The notes: generated from the letters alone by a model not told the origin. Positions 35,616 through 43,934 are shown, numbered from the stretch's first letter. The stretch is 64,000 nucleotides of DNA from Leisingera sp. NJS204 (GCF_004123675.1 NZ_CP035417.1:2967501-3031500); one strand, 5' to 3'. Numbers and translations: made by a program.

Positions 35616-35665
35616 CTGCATCAATGCAGAGGTGGCCGCATAAACATATCACCATTCGTGAATGG
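35616..35665. promoter_or_regulatory. Two palindromes in the MFS / YeeE-YedE divergent region
   Basis: CTGCAT-CA-ATGCAG (35616-35629) and CCATTC-GT-GAATGG (35652-35665) are perfect inverted repeats. The second overlaps the ribosome-binding site of the YeeE/YedE gene. They could be operators for a repressor; no regulator gene is adjacent. Confidence 0.4.
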
Positions 35666-35675
35666 GAGATTTGTG

Positions 35676-36737
35676 ATGGATCTGGTTCCTTTGGTTGAAC
35701 ATATCGGTGAGGCCCCTGCCGCCGCGTTGTTCGGGCTTCTGACCGGCGCTGTCTTCGGGATGGCGGCGCAAAGATCGCGCTTCTGCCTGCGGGCAGCTAC
35801 GGTCGAATTCGCCAGCGGCCGCCTGGGGGACAAGGTTGCGGTTTGGCTGCTGACCTTCTCCACGGCTGTTGTCTGGGTGCAGGCGGCGCAGATGCTTGAC
35901 CTGATGGACAGCGCCGATGCAAGGATGATGGCGGTGCCCGGCAGTTGGTCCGGTGCCATTCTGGGCGGGCTGATGTTCGGCGGCGGCATGGTGCTGGCGC
36001 GCGGCTGTTCAGGGCGGCTGCTGGTGCTGGCAGCCACCGGCAACCTGCGCTCGGTTGTGTCGGGGCTGATCTTCGCCGTTGTCGCGCAAATGAGCCTGTC
36101 CGGCCAGCTGTCGCCTTCCCGGGACTGGCTTGCCGGGCTCTGGATTACCGAAGGCGGGCGCAATCTGGATCTCCTGGCCGCGCTGGGGCTGCCAAAGGCG
36201 GGCGGGCTGGCACTGGGCCTAGCCACCGCCGCTTTGGCGCTGGTGTTAGCGCAGCGCAACCGGATCGGCGCAAAAAGACTGATCTTTGCCTCCGGCGTTG
36301 GGTTTGCTGTCGCGCTGGGGTGGGTGCTGACTTATGCGCTCAGTCAGGTCAGCTTTGATCCGGTGCAAATCGAGAGCGCCACCTTCACCGGACCATCGGC
36401 GCGCACATTGATGTTCTTCCTTGACCGCAATGCAGTTCTCGAGTTTGACATCGGCCTGGTTCCCGGCGTGTTCATCGGCGCAATGCTGGCCGCGGCGCTG
36501 GCCGGAGAAATGAAACTGCAGGCCTTTGACAGCCCCTCCACCATGCGCAAGGCAATGATTGGCGCGGCTTTGATGGGTTTTGGCGGCATGCTGGCCGGCG
36601 GCTGCGCGATCGGAGCAGGTGTCACCGGCGGTTCGATTTTCACTGGCACCGCCTGGGCCGCGCTGTTCTGCATGTGGGCCGGGGCGGTCGCTACCAGCTT
36701 GCTGATCAGAGATCACGCCGAAATTCTGCGGGTTTGA
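35676..36737 (+). CDS. YeeE/YedE family (sulfur transport-type) membrane protein
   Basis: A 353-residue polytopic protein with about nine to ten membrane segments. The family Cys/Gly motifs are visible: AAQRSRFCLRAATVEFASG (about 28-46), GGGMVLARGCSGRL (about 100-113) and GGMLAGGCAIGAGVTGGS (about 306-323). Characterised YeeE/YedE proteins take up thiosulfate or related sulfur species. ATG 35676 has GGGAGA 6 nt upstream; in-frame GTGs at 35658 and 35673 are less likely. Confidence 0.88.
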   Translation: MDLVPLVEHIGEAPAAALFGLLTGAVFGMAAQRSRFCLRAATVEFASGRLGDKVAVWLLTFSTAVVWVQAAQMLDLMDSADARMMAVPGSWSGAILGGLMFGGGMVLARGCSGRLLVLAATGNLRSVVSGLIFAVVAQMSLSGQLSPSRDWLAGLWITEGGRNLDLLAALGLPKAGGLALGLATAALALVLAQRNRIGAKRLIFASGVGFAVALGWVLTYALSQVSFDPVQIESATFTGPSARTLMFFLDRNAVLEFDIGLVPGVFIGAMLAAALAGEMKLQAFDSPSTMRKAMIGAALMGFGGMLAGGCAIGAGVTGGSIFTGTAWAALFCMWAGAVATSLLIRDHAEILRV

Positions 36738-36770
36738 TCAAACGATAGATGCGAGGCTCTGCCTCGCGCT

Positions 36771-36839
36771 CCGGGATATTTTAAACCAGAAGAACAAGGG
36801 GGCCAGCCTTCTTCTTGCTCAAAATATCCCGGGGGAGGC
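36771..36839. repeat. Dispersed motif, inverted pair between convergent genes
   Basis: Left copy (minus orientation, 36771-36799) and right copy (plus orientation, 36808-36839) both contain AAAATATCCCGG next to a CTTCTT-type stretch. They face each other and form an imperfect stem of about 28 nt per arm between the YeeE/YedE stop and the priA stop. It probably acts as a bidirectional terminator. Confidence 0.65.
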
Positions 36840-36876
36840 CGCAGGCCGGGGGCGGAGCCCCCCTTTCATCCCGGCA

Positions 36877-39072
36877 TCAAAAGAAACTCTGAGGATCAAT
36901 ATCAATGCTCAGCCGCAAGTCCCCTTTGAGACGCAAGGGCGCGGTCCAGCGGGCGATCGCCGCTTGCAACGGCACGCCCTTTGCCGCCTTGATCAGCAGC
37001 CGCACCCGGTGGCGGCCGCGGACGCGGGCGATGGGTGCTGGGGCCGGGCCGAATACCTGCGCACCGATCTGGCGCAACGGACCGTCGTTGCGGGCCATCG
37101 CATTGCCCAGGTCAAAGACTGCTGCCAAGTCCGGCCCCGACAGAATGATGCCTGCCATCCGCCCATAAGGCGGCACGCCGGCGGCCTGGCGCTCAGCAGC
37201 CTCGGCTTTCCAGAAGCTCTCCTCGTCCCCCGACAGAATTGCCCGGATCACCGGATGTTCAGGCTGAAAGGTCTGCATCAATGCTTCCCCGGGCCGCTCT
37301 GCCCGCCCGGCCCGGCCTGCCACCTGGCGCATCAGCTGAAAAGTGCGCTCGGCTGCACGCAAGTCCGAACCTTGCAGGCCCAGGTCGGCGTCGATCACCC
37401 CCACCAGCGTCAACAGCGGAAAGTTGTGCCCCTTGGCTACCAGCTGGGTGCCGAGGATGATGTCGGCCTCCCCCTTCGCAATTTCCTCGATCCGGCTCTT
37501 CAGGGCACGGGCGGAGCTGAACAGATCGGAGCTCAGCACCGCGATCCGGGCCTCGGGGAACAGGGCAGTGGCTTCCTCTGCCAGCCGCTCGATGCCGGGG
37601 CCGACGGGGGCCATCTTGCCCTCTACCTCGCAGGTCGGGCAGGCCTCCGGCACCGGTTTGGTTTCACCGCATTGATGGCACATCAGCCGTTTCATGAAAC
37701 GGTGCTCGACCATCCGCGCGTCGCAATGGTCGCAAGCCACCTGGGCGCCGCAGGCGCGGCAGATGGTGACCGGGGCAAAGCCGCGGCGGTTCAGGAACAG
37801 CAGCGACTGTTCGCCCCGTTCCATCCGCAATTTCATCGCCCGTTTCAGAGTGGGCGAGATCCAGGTGGCGGGCAGCAGATCCTCTGACCGCATATCGACG
37901 CTGCGCATCTCAGGCAGCACCGCGGCACCAAAGCGAGCTGTCAGGTCCAAACGTTTGTATTTGCCCGCCTCAGCGTTGACCCAGCTTTCCAGGCTGGGTG
38001 TAGCGGAGGCCAGCACCACCTGCGCCGAGCACATCGCCGCCCGCAGCACCGCCATGTCGCGGGCGTTATAAAGAACTCCATCTTCTTGCTTGTAGGAGGT
38101 GTCGTGCTCCTCATCGACGATGATCAGGCCCAGATCGCGGAACGGCAGAAAAAGCGCCGAGCGGGCACCGATCACCAGCTGCGCTGCCCCCTGCCCCGCC
38201 ATTTTCCAGACCCGGCGGCGCTCGGTCATTGTGGCGCCGGAATGCCATTCCGCAGGATTGGCGCCGAACCGCGCCTCAACGCGGGTGAGAAATTCGGCTG
38301 TCAGCGCGATCTCCGGCAGCAGCACCAGCGCCTGCCGCCCGGCGCGCAAGGCGGCGGCGACCGCTTCCAAATAAACCTCGGTCTTGCCCGACCCGGTAAC
38401 ACCTTTCAGCAGCGTGGTGCCGTAGCGCCCGCTGTGGACGCCTTCGGCCAAGGCGGCGGCGGCACTTGCCTGATCCTCGGTCAGCTGTTTGCCGGGCAGC
38501 TCCGGGTCCAGCTGCGGATAGGGCGTGTCACGCGGCGCTTCCTCCTCGCGCAAGGCGCCCTGCTTCACCAGCCCCTTCACCACCGAGGGCGTCACATCGG
38601 CCATATCCGCCAGCTCGCGCGGGGTGAAGGCAAGGCCGCCGTATTGCTCCAGCACCTCCAGCACCCTTGTGCGGGCATCGGTCATCCGGTCCGGCACGCC
38701 CTCGCCCCGGCGCAGGATCTTGCGCATCGACGGCGGATCGCTGAGGCCCGGCGCCCGGGTCGCCAGCCGCAGCATCGCGGGCATCGGGGTAAGCGTATAG
38801 TCAGCCGCCTTGCCCAGAAACTGGCGCATCTCGGTCCGCATCGGAGCCACGTCCAGAACCCGGATCACCGCACGCAGCTTGGCCGAATCGAAATCGCCCG
38901 CACCCGGCCCCCAGACCACGCCCAGAACTTTGCGCGGCCCCAGCGGCACCTCGACATAGGCGCCTAAGTAACAGCCGCCCTCCGGTGCGCGGTAATCCAG
39001 AAGCCGGTCAAGGGGTTGCGTCGTCAGCACCCCGACCCGTTCGCCTGCCTGAAAGAACTCCTGCCCGCTCAT
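36877..39072 (-). CDS. priA: Primosomal protein N' (replication restart helicase PriA)
   Basis: 3'-5' helicase that reloads the replisome at stalled forks. The 731-residue product has an N-terminal 3'DNA-binding domain, Walker A GVTGSGKTEVYL (about 223-234) and DEEHD (Walker B). The zinc-binding cluster is CRACGAQVACDHC, then CHQCGETKPVPEACPTC. VAGRAGRAERPGEA matches helicase motif VI. I chose ATG 39072 (MSGQEFF); an ATG 15 nt upstream is also possible. It is divergent from fsa with 81 nt between. Confidence 0.96.
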   Translation of the reverse strand: MSGQEFFQAGERVGVLTTQPLDRLLDYRAPEGGCYLGAYVEVPLGPRKVLGVVWGPGAGDFDSAKLRAVIRVLDVAPMRTEMRQFLGKAADYTLTPMPAMLRLATRAPGLSDPPSMRKILRRGEGVPDRMTDARTRVLEVLEQYGGLAFTPRELADMADVTPSVVKGLVKQGALREEEAPRDTPYPQLDPELPGKQLTEDQASAAAALAEGVHSGRYGTTLLKGVTGSGKTEVYLEAVAAALRAGRQALVLLPEIALTAEFLTRVEARFGANPAEWHSGATMTERRRVWKMAGQGAAQLVIGARSALFLPFRDLGLIIVDEEHDTSYKQEDGVLYNARDMAVLRAAMCSAQVVLASATPSLESWVNAEAGKYKRLDLTARFGAAVLPEMRSVDMRSEDLLPATWISPTLKRAMKLRMERGEQSLLFLNRRGFAPVTICRACGAQVACDHCDARMVEHRFMKRLMCHQCGETKPVPEACPTCEVEGKMAPVGPGIERLAEEATALFPEARIAVLSSDLFSSARALKSRIEEIAKGEADIILGTQLVAKGHNFPLLTLVGVIDADLGLQGSDLRAAERTFQLMRQVAGRAGRAERPGEALMQTFQPEHPVIRAILSGDEESFWKAEAAERQAAGVPPYGRMAGIILSGPDLAAVFDLGNAMARNDGPLRQIGAQVFGPAPAPIARVRGRHRVRLLIKAAKGVPLQAAIARWTAPLRLKGDLRLSIDIDPQSFF

Positions 39073-39153
39073 GCTGCTGCCCATGTTGCCGCCCGTAATC
39101 CCATGAGGTAAAGGCAGAAGCGACAGAGGCCAACCCATCCAAAGGACTGCCCC

Positions 39154-39807
39154 ATGAAATTCTTCGTAGATACCGCCGAGATCGACGCGATTGCCGAGCT
39201 GAACGATCTGGGCATGGTGGACGGTGTCACCACCAACCCGTCGCTGATCAAGAAATCCGGCCGCGACATCATCGAAGTGACCAAGGAAATCTGCGCCCTG
39301 GTTGACGGCCCGGTCTCTGCCGAGGTCACCGCAACCGATGCCGAGACGATGATTGCCGAAGGCCGCAAGCTGGTGGAGATTGCAGAGAACATCGCGGTGA
39401 AGGTGCCGCTGACCTGGGATGGCCTGAAAGCATGCAAAACGCTTTCCGATGACGGCCATATGGTGAACGTAACCCTGTGCTTTTCGGCCAATCAGGCGCT
39501 GCTGGCGGCCAAGGCGGGTGCCACCTTTATCTCCCCTTTCATCGGGCGTCTGGACGACATCAACCTGGACGGCATGGAAGTGATCGAAGACATCCGCACC
39601 ATCTATGACAACTATGGCTTTGAAACCCAGATCCTGGCCGCCTCGATCCGTTCGGTGAACCACGTGCTGGACTCGGCCCGCATCGGCGCCGATGTGATCA
39701 CTGCGCCGCCGGCCGTGATCAAGTCGATGGTGAACCATCCGCTCACCGACAAAGGCCTGGATGCATTCCTCGCCGATATCAAGGCGGCGGAGATCAAGAT
39801 CCTCTGA
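39154..39807 (+). CDS. fsa: Fructose-6-phosphate aldolase / transaldolase-like protein
   Basis: A 217-residue single-domain transaldolase of the FsaA/TalC type. The Schiff-base lysine is in [11 protein letters not shown] (Lys83), with [12 protein letters not shown] (about 25-36) and [11 protein letters not shown] (about 124-135) lining the site. Length fits FSA and short transaldolases rather than the 35-kDa class. Whether it works as transaldolase (pentose phosphate pathway) or F6P aldolase cannot be decided from sequence. A strong terminator follows. Confidence 0.93.
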   Translation: MKFFVDTAEIDAIAELNDLGMVDGVTTNPSLIKKSGRDIIEVTKEICALVDGPVSAEVTATDAETMIAEGRKLVEIAENIAVKVPLTWDGLKACKTLSDDGHMVNVTLCFSANQALLAAKAGATFISPFIGRLDDINLDGMEVIEDIRTIYDNYGFETQILAASIRSVNHVLDSARIGADVITAPPAVIKSMVNHPLTDKGLDAFLADIKAAEIKIL

Positions 39808-39833
39808 TCCCGCTTAGTGGATCCAGGACCGTG

Positions 39834-39862
39834 AAAGGCGCCCCTGATCGAGGCGCCTTTTT
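39834..39862 (+). terminator. Intrinsic terminator after fsa
   Basis: AAAGGCGCC (39834-39842) pairs with GGCGCCTTT (39852-39860) around a 9-nt loop, followed by a T-run to 39862. Confidence 0.88.
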
Positions 39863-39973
39863 CTTTGCAAACTTTAGTACCAGTGTTTTTACAAGCACCT
39901 TCATAACCGCAGCGAAGCACTCCCGCGTCCCCGCACGCCCCGGCTGACGCCGGACCGCATGGGGTCTTGGGCC

Positions 39974-40039
39974 CGGCAGCGCGCCTGCGACGCGCTGCCG
40001 CGGCGTTTCACGCCGCCGCGCCGGGCACCTGCCCGGCGC
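39974..40039. repeat. Three tandem GC-rich hairpins upstream of DUF484-xerC
   Basis: Stems: 10 bp (CGGCAGCGCG 39974-39983 / 39991-40000), 7 bp with 3-nt loop (40000-40006 / 40010-40016) and 9 bp with 4-nt loop (40018-40026 / 40031-40039). They are almost contiguous and perfect. Their place upstream of a gene rather than right behind one argues against a simple terminator. Confidence 0.7.
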
Positions 40040-40203
40040 CCCGCCCAACGGACGCTGTGCATGCCAATGCACTGCCGGCGGGCGGGAGCAGCGCCGCCGC
40101 TGCAATTTCCGCTGCAACTGCATTTTTCCGCAGCAAAGCCCGGCTCCCATGCTATACACGTCACCAAACCCGTCAGAGGTCCGGATCCGCAAGAGTTTTT
40201 GAC

Positions 40204-40902
40204 ATGAGCAGTTCAGCCAACCTGGAAACCCAGTTGCGCGAGGCGATCCTCGCCAAACCCGATGCCGTGCTGCAAGACCAGCACCTGATGAATGCCCTTG
40301 TCGCCGCCAATGAGCGGGCAATGGGCTCCAACGTCGTCGATCTGCGCGGCATCGCGATGGAGCGGATGGCGGCACGGCTAGACCGGCTGGAGGATACCCA
40401 CCGCTCGGTGATTGCCGCGGCTTATGACAATTTGGCCGGCACCAACCTGATTCACCGCGCCGTCCTGCGGCTGCTGGAACCGCAGGACTTCGCCGGCTTT
40501 CTGGCCTGCCTGGAACAGGAGATGCCGGAGATCCTGCGCGTGCAGTCCCTGGCGCTGGTGCTTGAGACCGCCCAGCCCGGCGGTGCCGAGATTGAACGCA
40601 AGTCCGGCGCCCTGAAGCTGTCAGGCCCCGGTTTTACCGAAAGCTATGCCGGCCAGCCCGGCAGCCAGCGCATTGTGACCCTGCGCCAGACCCAAAGCGG
40701 CAGCCCACGTGTTTACGGAGCAAAAGCCGAATGGATCCGCTCCGAGGCCTGCCTGATGCTGGATCTGGGCGAGGGCCGCCTGCCCGGAATGCTGGTGATG
40801 GGTTCCGAAGACCCGCATCAGTTCTCGCCGATGCAGGGCACCGATCTGCTCGCTTTCTTTGCCGGCGTCTTTGAACGCGCGATGCGCTGCTGGCTGTCAT
40901 GA
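40204..40902 (+). CDS. DUF484 family protein
   Basis: A 232-residue cytoplasmic protein with the DUF484/GAF-like layout. An N-terminal helical part (LREAILAKPDAVLQDQHLMNAL) with the typical RxxxLRxxLxxL-like spacing precedes a regulatory-type alpha/beta domain ending in LLAFFAGVFERAMRCWL. DUF484 genes regularly sit just before xerC in proteobacteria, and the stop overlaps xerC by 4 nt here too. Its function is not established. Confidence 0.88.
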   Translation: MSSSANLETQLREAILAKPDAVLQDQHLMNALVAANERAMGSNVVDLRGIAMERMAARLDRLEDTHRSVIAAAYDNLAGTNLIHRAVLRLLEPQDFAGFLACLEQEMPEILRVQSLALVLETAQPGGAEIERKSGALKLSGPGFTESYAGQPGSQRIVTLRQTQSGSPRVYGAKAEWIRSEACLMLDLGEGRLPGMLVMGSEDPHQFSPMQGTDLLAFFAGVFERAMRCWLS

Positions 40903-41819
40903 CATTGATCTCCCCGGCCTGCCGCGATGCCCTGCAGCTTTGGCTGGAGCGGTTGGGCGGGCTGGAGGCTGCCTCGGCCAACACGCTGGCCGCCTACCGC
41001 AGCGATGTCAGCGCTTTCCTGGCCTTCATGACCGAACACTCCGGCGGCCCGCAAGGGCTGGGTGCGCTGGCGCGGATCACCACAGCCGATATGCGTGCCT
41101 GGATGGCCTCGGAGCGCGGTTCGGGCACCGGTGCCCGCTCGCTGGCGCGCAAGCTATCGGCAGTGAAAACCTTCTACCGCTGGCTGGCGGAGCGCGAAGG
41201 GTTTGAACCTGCCGCGGTGCTTTCTGCCAGGGCGCCGAAATTCCAAAAGAAACTGCCCCGCCCGCTGGCGCCGGATGCCGCCAAGGCGGTGCTGGAAACG
41301 GTGGAGCTGCAATCGCAAACCGATTGGGTTGCAGCCCGTGACGTGGCGGTAGTCACACTGCTGTACGGCTGCGGGTTGCGGATCTCAGAAGCACTGAACC
41401 TGACAGGCTCCGACGCGCCGCTGCCGCCGGTGCTACGTATCCTGGGCAAGGGTAAAAAGGAACGGATTGTGCCGGTTCTGCCAGCAGCGCGCGACTCGGT
41501 GGACCGCTACCTTGCGCTCTGCCCGCATCCGCAGGAGGCACAAGCACCGCTGTTCCGCGGTGTGCGGGGCGGTGCGCTGAACCCGCGCCAGATCCAAGGG
41601 GTGATGGCCCGGACCCGCGCCCAGCTGGGGCTGCCCGCAACGGCAACGCCGCACGCGCTGCGCCACAGCTTTGCCACCCATCTGCTGGAGGCAGGCGGCG
41701 ATTTGCGGGCCATTCAGGAGTTGCTGGGGCACGCGTCCCTGTCGACCACCCAGGCCTATACGGCGGTGGATACCACGCATCTGATGGACGTCTACATGCG
41801 GTCGCACCCCAAGGCATGA
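40899..41819 (+). CDS. xerC: Site-specific tyrosine recombinase XerC
   Basis: Recombinase that, with XerD, resolves chromosome dimers at dif. The 306-residue product has an N-terminal SAM-like core-binding domain (about 1-105). The catalytic set is Arg in GCGLRISEAL, Lys in GKGKKERIVPV, HALRHSFATH (His and Arg), GHASLSTTQAY and nucleophile Tyr near 287. The 4-nt overlap with the DUF484 gene implies co-translation. Its pairing with DUF484 favours XerC over XerD. Confidence 0.94.
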   Translation: MTLISPACRDALQLWLERLGGLEAASANTLAAYRSDVSAFLAFMTEHSGGPQGLGALARITTADMRAWMASERGSGTGARSLARKLSAVKTFYRWLAEREGFEPAAVLSARAPKFQKKLPRPLAPDAAKAVLETVELQSQTDWVAARDVAVVTLLYGCGLRISEALNLTGSDAPLPPVLRILGKGKKERIVPVLPAARDSVDRYLALCPHPQEAQAPLFRGVRGGALNPRQIQGVMARTRAQLGLPATATPHALRHSFATHLLEAGGDLRAIQELLGHASLSTTQAYTAVDTTHLMDVYMRSHPKA

Positions 41820-41870
41820 CTTGACCCCAAAGCCTGACTGGCCTTTGCTGAAGCCAGGGAGGCCTGCCGC

Positions 41871-42098
41871 ATGTCTGCAACTGAACCCGCAACACCCGTT
41901 TTGACCAGTGTTCTCACCTGTCCTGCGTGCTGGCATGAGGCCGCAGAAGAGATGCCGCAAGACGCATGCCAATGGTTTCATGAATGCCCGGCCTGCCGCG
42001 CCCTGCTGCGGCCAAAACATGGGGATTGCTGCGTTTTCTGCTCCTACGGCAGCATTCCGTGCCCGCCGGTACAGACAGGCGGCAACTGTTGCGGCTAG
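41871..42098 (+). CDS. GDCCVxC-domain small Cys-rich protein
   Basis: A 75-residue protein with two CxxC pairs (LTCPACWHEA and HECPACRALL) and the family core HGDCCVFCSYGSIPCPPVQ near the C-terminus, ending GGNCCG. I recognise this as the GDCCVxC (seleno)protein family, whose function is unknown and in which some members carry selenocysteine. All candidate positions here are Cys codons and the stop is TAG. AGGGAGG 8 nt upstream fixes the start. A metal-binding or redox role is an inference from the nine or more Cys. Confidence 0.82.
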   Translation: MSATEPATPVLTSVLTCPACWHEAAEEMPQDACQWFHECPACRALLRPKHGDCCVFCSYGSIPCPPVQTGGNCCG

Positions 42099-42212
42099 CG
42101 TGGCCGCGCATATGCATTCGCTAAAATGCGTTCTATTTTCGCGGCAGCGGGAAAGCTGCTGTTAAGGCGCTGCGGGCTTGATGGCAGAAACCGATCCAGA
42201 AAGGATTCTGCT

Positions 42213-42425
42213 ATGACCTGTTACGGCTATTCAGCCTTGTTTGCCGATGGCGCCCCTGCGGCCCCTGCCCCGCCGCCCGGGACGCAACCCTGGGAGCGGG
42301 CACGCGATATGCCTTCCAAAGCCCCCTTTTCCTCGCCTGACATCACCGCTCCAGCCCCCTTTGGCCAGCGCATGGCCCGCATCCAGTTCTCCAACGGTAC
42401 GGATTTCCGCCCAAAGCTGCATTGA
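42213..42425 (+). CDS. Small Pro-rich hypothetical protein
   Basis: A 70-residue protein starting MTCYGYSALFADGAPAA, Pro/Ala-rich in the middle and ending ARIQFSNGTDFRPKLH. AAAGGA 8 nt before ATG 42213 is a good ribosome-binding site. The frame continues upstream to 42126 but without signal. It ends immediately before the reading frame of pcs. I do not recognise a family; the evidence is ribosome-binding site and tight packing only. Confidence 0.45.
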   Translation: MTCYGYSALFADGAPAAPAPPPGTQPWERARDMPSKAPFSSPDITAPAPFGQRMARIQFSNGTDFRPKLH

Positions 42426-42464
42426 ATGCTTGCGGGATTCGGCCAAATTCGCCATCAGGGGCGC

Positions 42465-43175
42465 ATGACACCTCAGATCCGTGCCCTCTCCGTTCATCTG
42501 CTGACTGCAACCGGTGCCGTGTTCGCCATGCTGGCGATGCTGGCAGCGGCGGACGGCAAGTGGAGCCTGATGTTCGTCTGGCTGGTGATCGCATTTGCCG
42601 TTGACGGCGTCGATGGCCCGCTGGCCCGGCATTACCATGTCAAACGCTACTCGCCGGAATTCGACGGGGTGCTGCTGGATCTGATCATCGACTACCTGAC
42701 CTATGTCTTCATTCCGGCCTTTGCGCTGTTCCAATCGGGATTGATGGCAGGCTGGACCGGCTGGTTTGCCATCATCGTCATCACCTTTGGCAGCGCAATG
42801 TACTTTGCCGACACAAGGATGAAGACCAAGGACAATTCCTTTGCCGGCTTTCCCGGCTGCTGGAACATGCTGGTGCTGGTGATCTTTGCGCTGGAGCCGA
42901 GCCATTGGACCATCCTGGTGCTGGTGACCCTGCTGTCCGCCGCCATGTTCCTGCCGCTGAAGTTCATTCACCCGGTGCGCACCGCGCGCTGGCGCAAGGT
43001 GTCATTGCCCATGGCGCTGGCCTGGACCTTCTTTGCAGGCTGGGCCGCCTGGGTTGATTTCCACCCCGCCAGCTGGGCGCATTGGGGGTTGGTGGTGACG
43101 TCGGTCTACCTGCTGTTTGTCGGCATTGCCCAGCAGATCGTGCCGGAACGGCGGCGCAAATCCACAGCGGTTTGA
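42465..43175 (+). CDS. pcs: Phosphatidylcholine synthase (CDP-alcohol phosphatidyltransferase)
   Basis: Condenses CDP-diacylglycerol with choline to give phosphatidylcholine in one step, an enzyme of bacteria that take up choline. The 236-residue membrane protein has about eight hydrophobic segments and the Pcs-type motif DGVDGPLAR, then 12 residues, then GVLLDLIID. That is the Pcs spacing AR-X12-G-X3-D-X3-D, not the X8 of most family members. ATG 42465 gives the usual MTPQIRALSVHLLTATG start; ATG 42426 would add 13 residues without a better ribosome-binding site. Confidence 0.93.
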   Translation: MTPQIRALSVHLLTATGAVFAMLAMLAAADGKWSLMFVWLVIAFAVDGVDGPLARHYHVKRYSPEFDGVLLDLIIDYLTYVFIPAFALFQSGLMAGWTGWFAIIVITFGSAMYFADTRMKTKDNSFAGFPGCWNMLVLVIFALEPSHWTILVLVTLLSAAMFLPLKFIHPVRTARWRKVSLPMALAWTFFAGWAAWVDFHPASWAHWGLVVTSVYLLFVGIAQQIVPERRRKSTAV

Positions 43176-43229
43176 TGCGTCGCTGACAATGGGGCGCTGC
43201 CCCTCTGCGCCCTTGGCAGGACGCATTCA

Positions 43230-43262
43230 CCCTGGGATACTTCCGGCCGGAAAAAGCAGCAG
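43230..43262 (-). repeat. Divergent copy of the dispersed intergenic motif
   Basis: Read on the minus strand it gives CTGCTTTTTCCGGCCGGAAG followed by TATCCCAGG, which resembles the motif at 15181 and 29608 but less closely. It lies between the convergent pcs and ogt genes, the same setting as other copies. Confidence 0.35.
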
Positions 43263-43287
43263 GAACGCTGCAGGCCGGACCCTGCGT

Positions 43288-43740
43288 TCAGATCAGCAGG
43301 CCCGCAGCGCTTTCATGTTTCAAAAGCGCGACTTTGGTTTCCACCCCGCCCTGGCCCGAAAAGCCGCCCAGGCCCGTGGCGCTCAGCACCCGGTGGCAGG
43401 GAATGATCACCGGGATCGGATTGGCGCCGCAAGCATTGCCAACCGGCTGCGGCGGAGCGCCCAGATCCTTGGCGATTTCTCCATAAGTGCGGGTTTCGCC
43501 AAGCGGGATCGCCAGCATCGCATCACAGACCGCGCGCTGAAAATCCGAGCCCTCTACAAACAGCGGCAGATCGAAGCCCGTCAGCTCACCGGAAAAATAG
43601 GCACGCAACTGCGCCAGCGCGCTGTCCAGAAGCGCCGACTGCCCGTCCGCCTGATCTGACCAGGCAAGACGCACAATGGCGCCGTCCCTCTCTGTCACGC
43701 TGAGCGCACCCACGGGTGTATCAAGGCTCGCTGAAATCAT
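43288..43740 (-). CDS. ogt: Methylated-DNA--protein-cysteine S-methyltransferase
   Basis: Suicide repair enzyme for O6-alkylguanine. The 150-residue product has FQRAVCDAMLAIPLGETRTYGEIA (split: FQRAVCDAMLAIP then GETRTYGEIA) and the active-site IPCHRVL with Cys115. The N-terminal domain is minimal, as in Ogt. It is convergent with pcs and divergent from the small gene at 43935. Confidence 0.95.
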   Translation of the reverse strand: MISASLDTPVGALSVTERDGAIVRLAWSDQADGQSALLDSALAQLRAYFSGELTGFDLPLFVEGSDFQRAVCDAMLAIPLGETRTYGEIAKDLGAPPQPVGNACGANPIPVIIPCHRVLSATGLGGFSGQGGVETKVALLKHESAAGLLI

Positions 43741-43840
43741 GGGTCCTCTCCGGAGCGTCTACTGGCTGCGCATCTTCTGCAGGAATAGCATCAGAAGCAA
43801 GGGCATCTCCGCCGGGCCGGCCGGCCCCCGCCGCACCGCA

Positions 43841-43897
43841 TTAACACTATATTAACCAGTGTTAAGGTTTCGCCGCCACATTGCATCAAATTATAAT
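43841..43897 (+). promoter_or_regulatory. CtrA-type box with adjacent -10 element
   Basis: TTAA-CACTATA-TTAAC (43841-43856) is an exact TTAA-N7-TTAAC site, the consensus for CtrA in alphaproteobacteria. A third TTAA half-site lies at 43862-43865, and 43841-43848 with 43858-43865 also form an 8-bp inverted repeat. A perfect TATAAT (43892-43897) lies downstream with only a weak -35, as expected of an activator-dependent promoter. The gene starts at 43935. Confidence 0.65.
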
Positions 43898-43934
43898 AAA
43901 GTGAGTTTCAAGAACGATCCTAAAGGTCAGCAAG

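Larger units (their letters stand above)
39808..40203. other. Gene-free gap with terminator and three tandem hairpins
   Basis: This 396-nt region between fsa and the DUF484 gene has no convincing gene; frames that cross it are GC-skewed extensions of the DUF484 frame. It contains the fsa terminator and hairpins at 39974-40039 (next entry). The DUF484 leader (about 40120-40203) is less GC-rich and probably holds the promoter. Confidence 0.6.

Noticed and set aside
41871-42098. In-frame selenocysteine codon in the GDCCVxC protein
   Set aside because: All motif positions are Cys codons and the stop is TAG, not TGA, so no selenocysteine is indicated.
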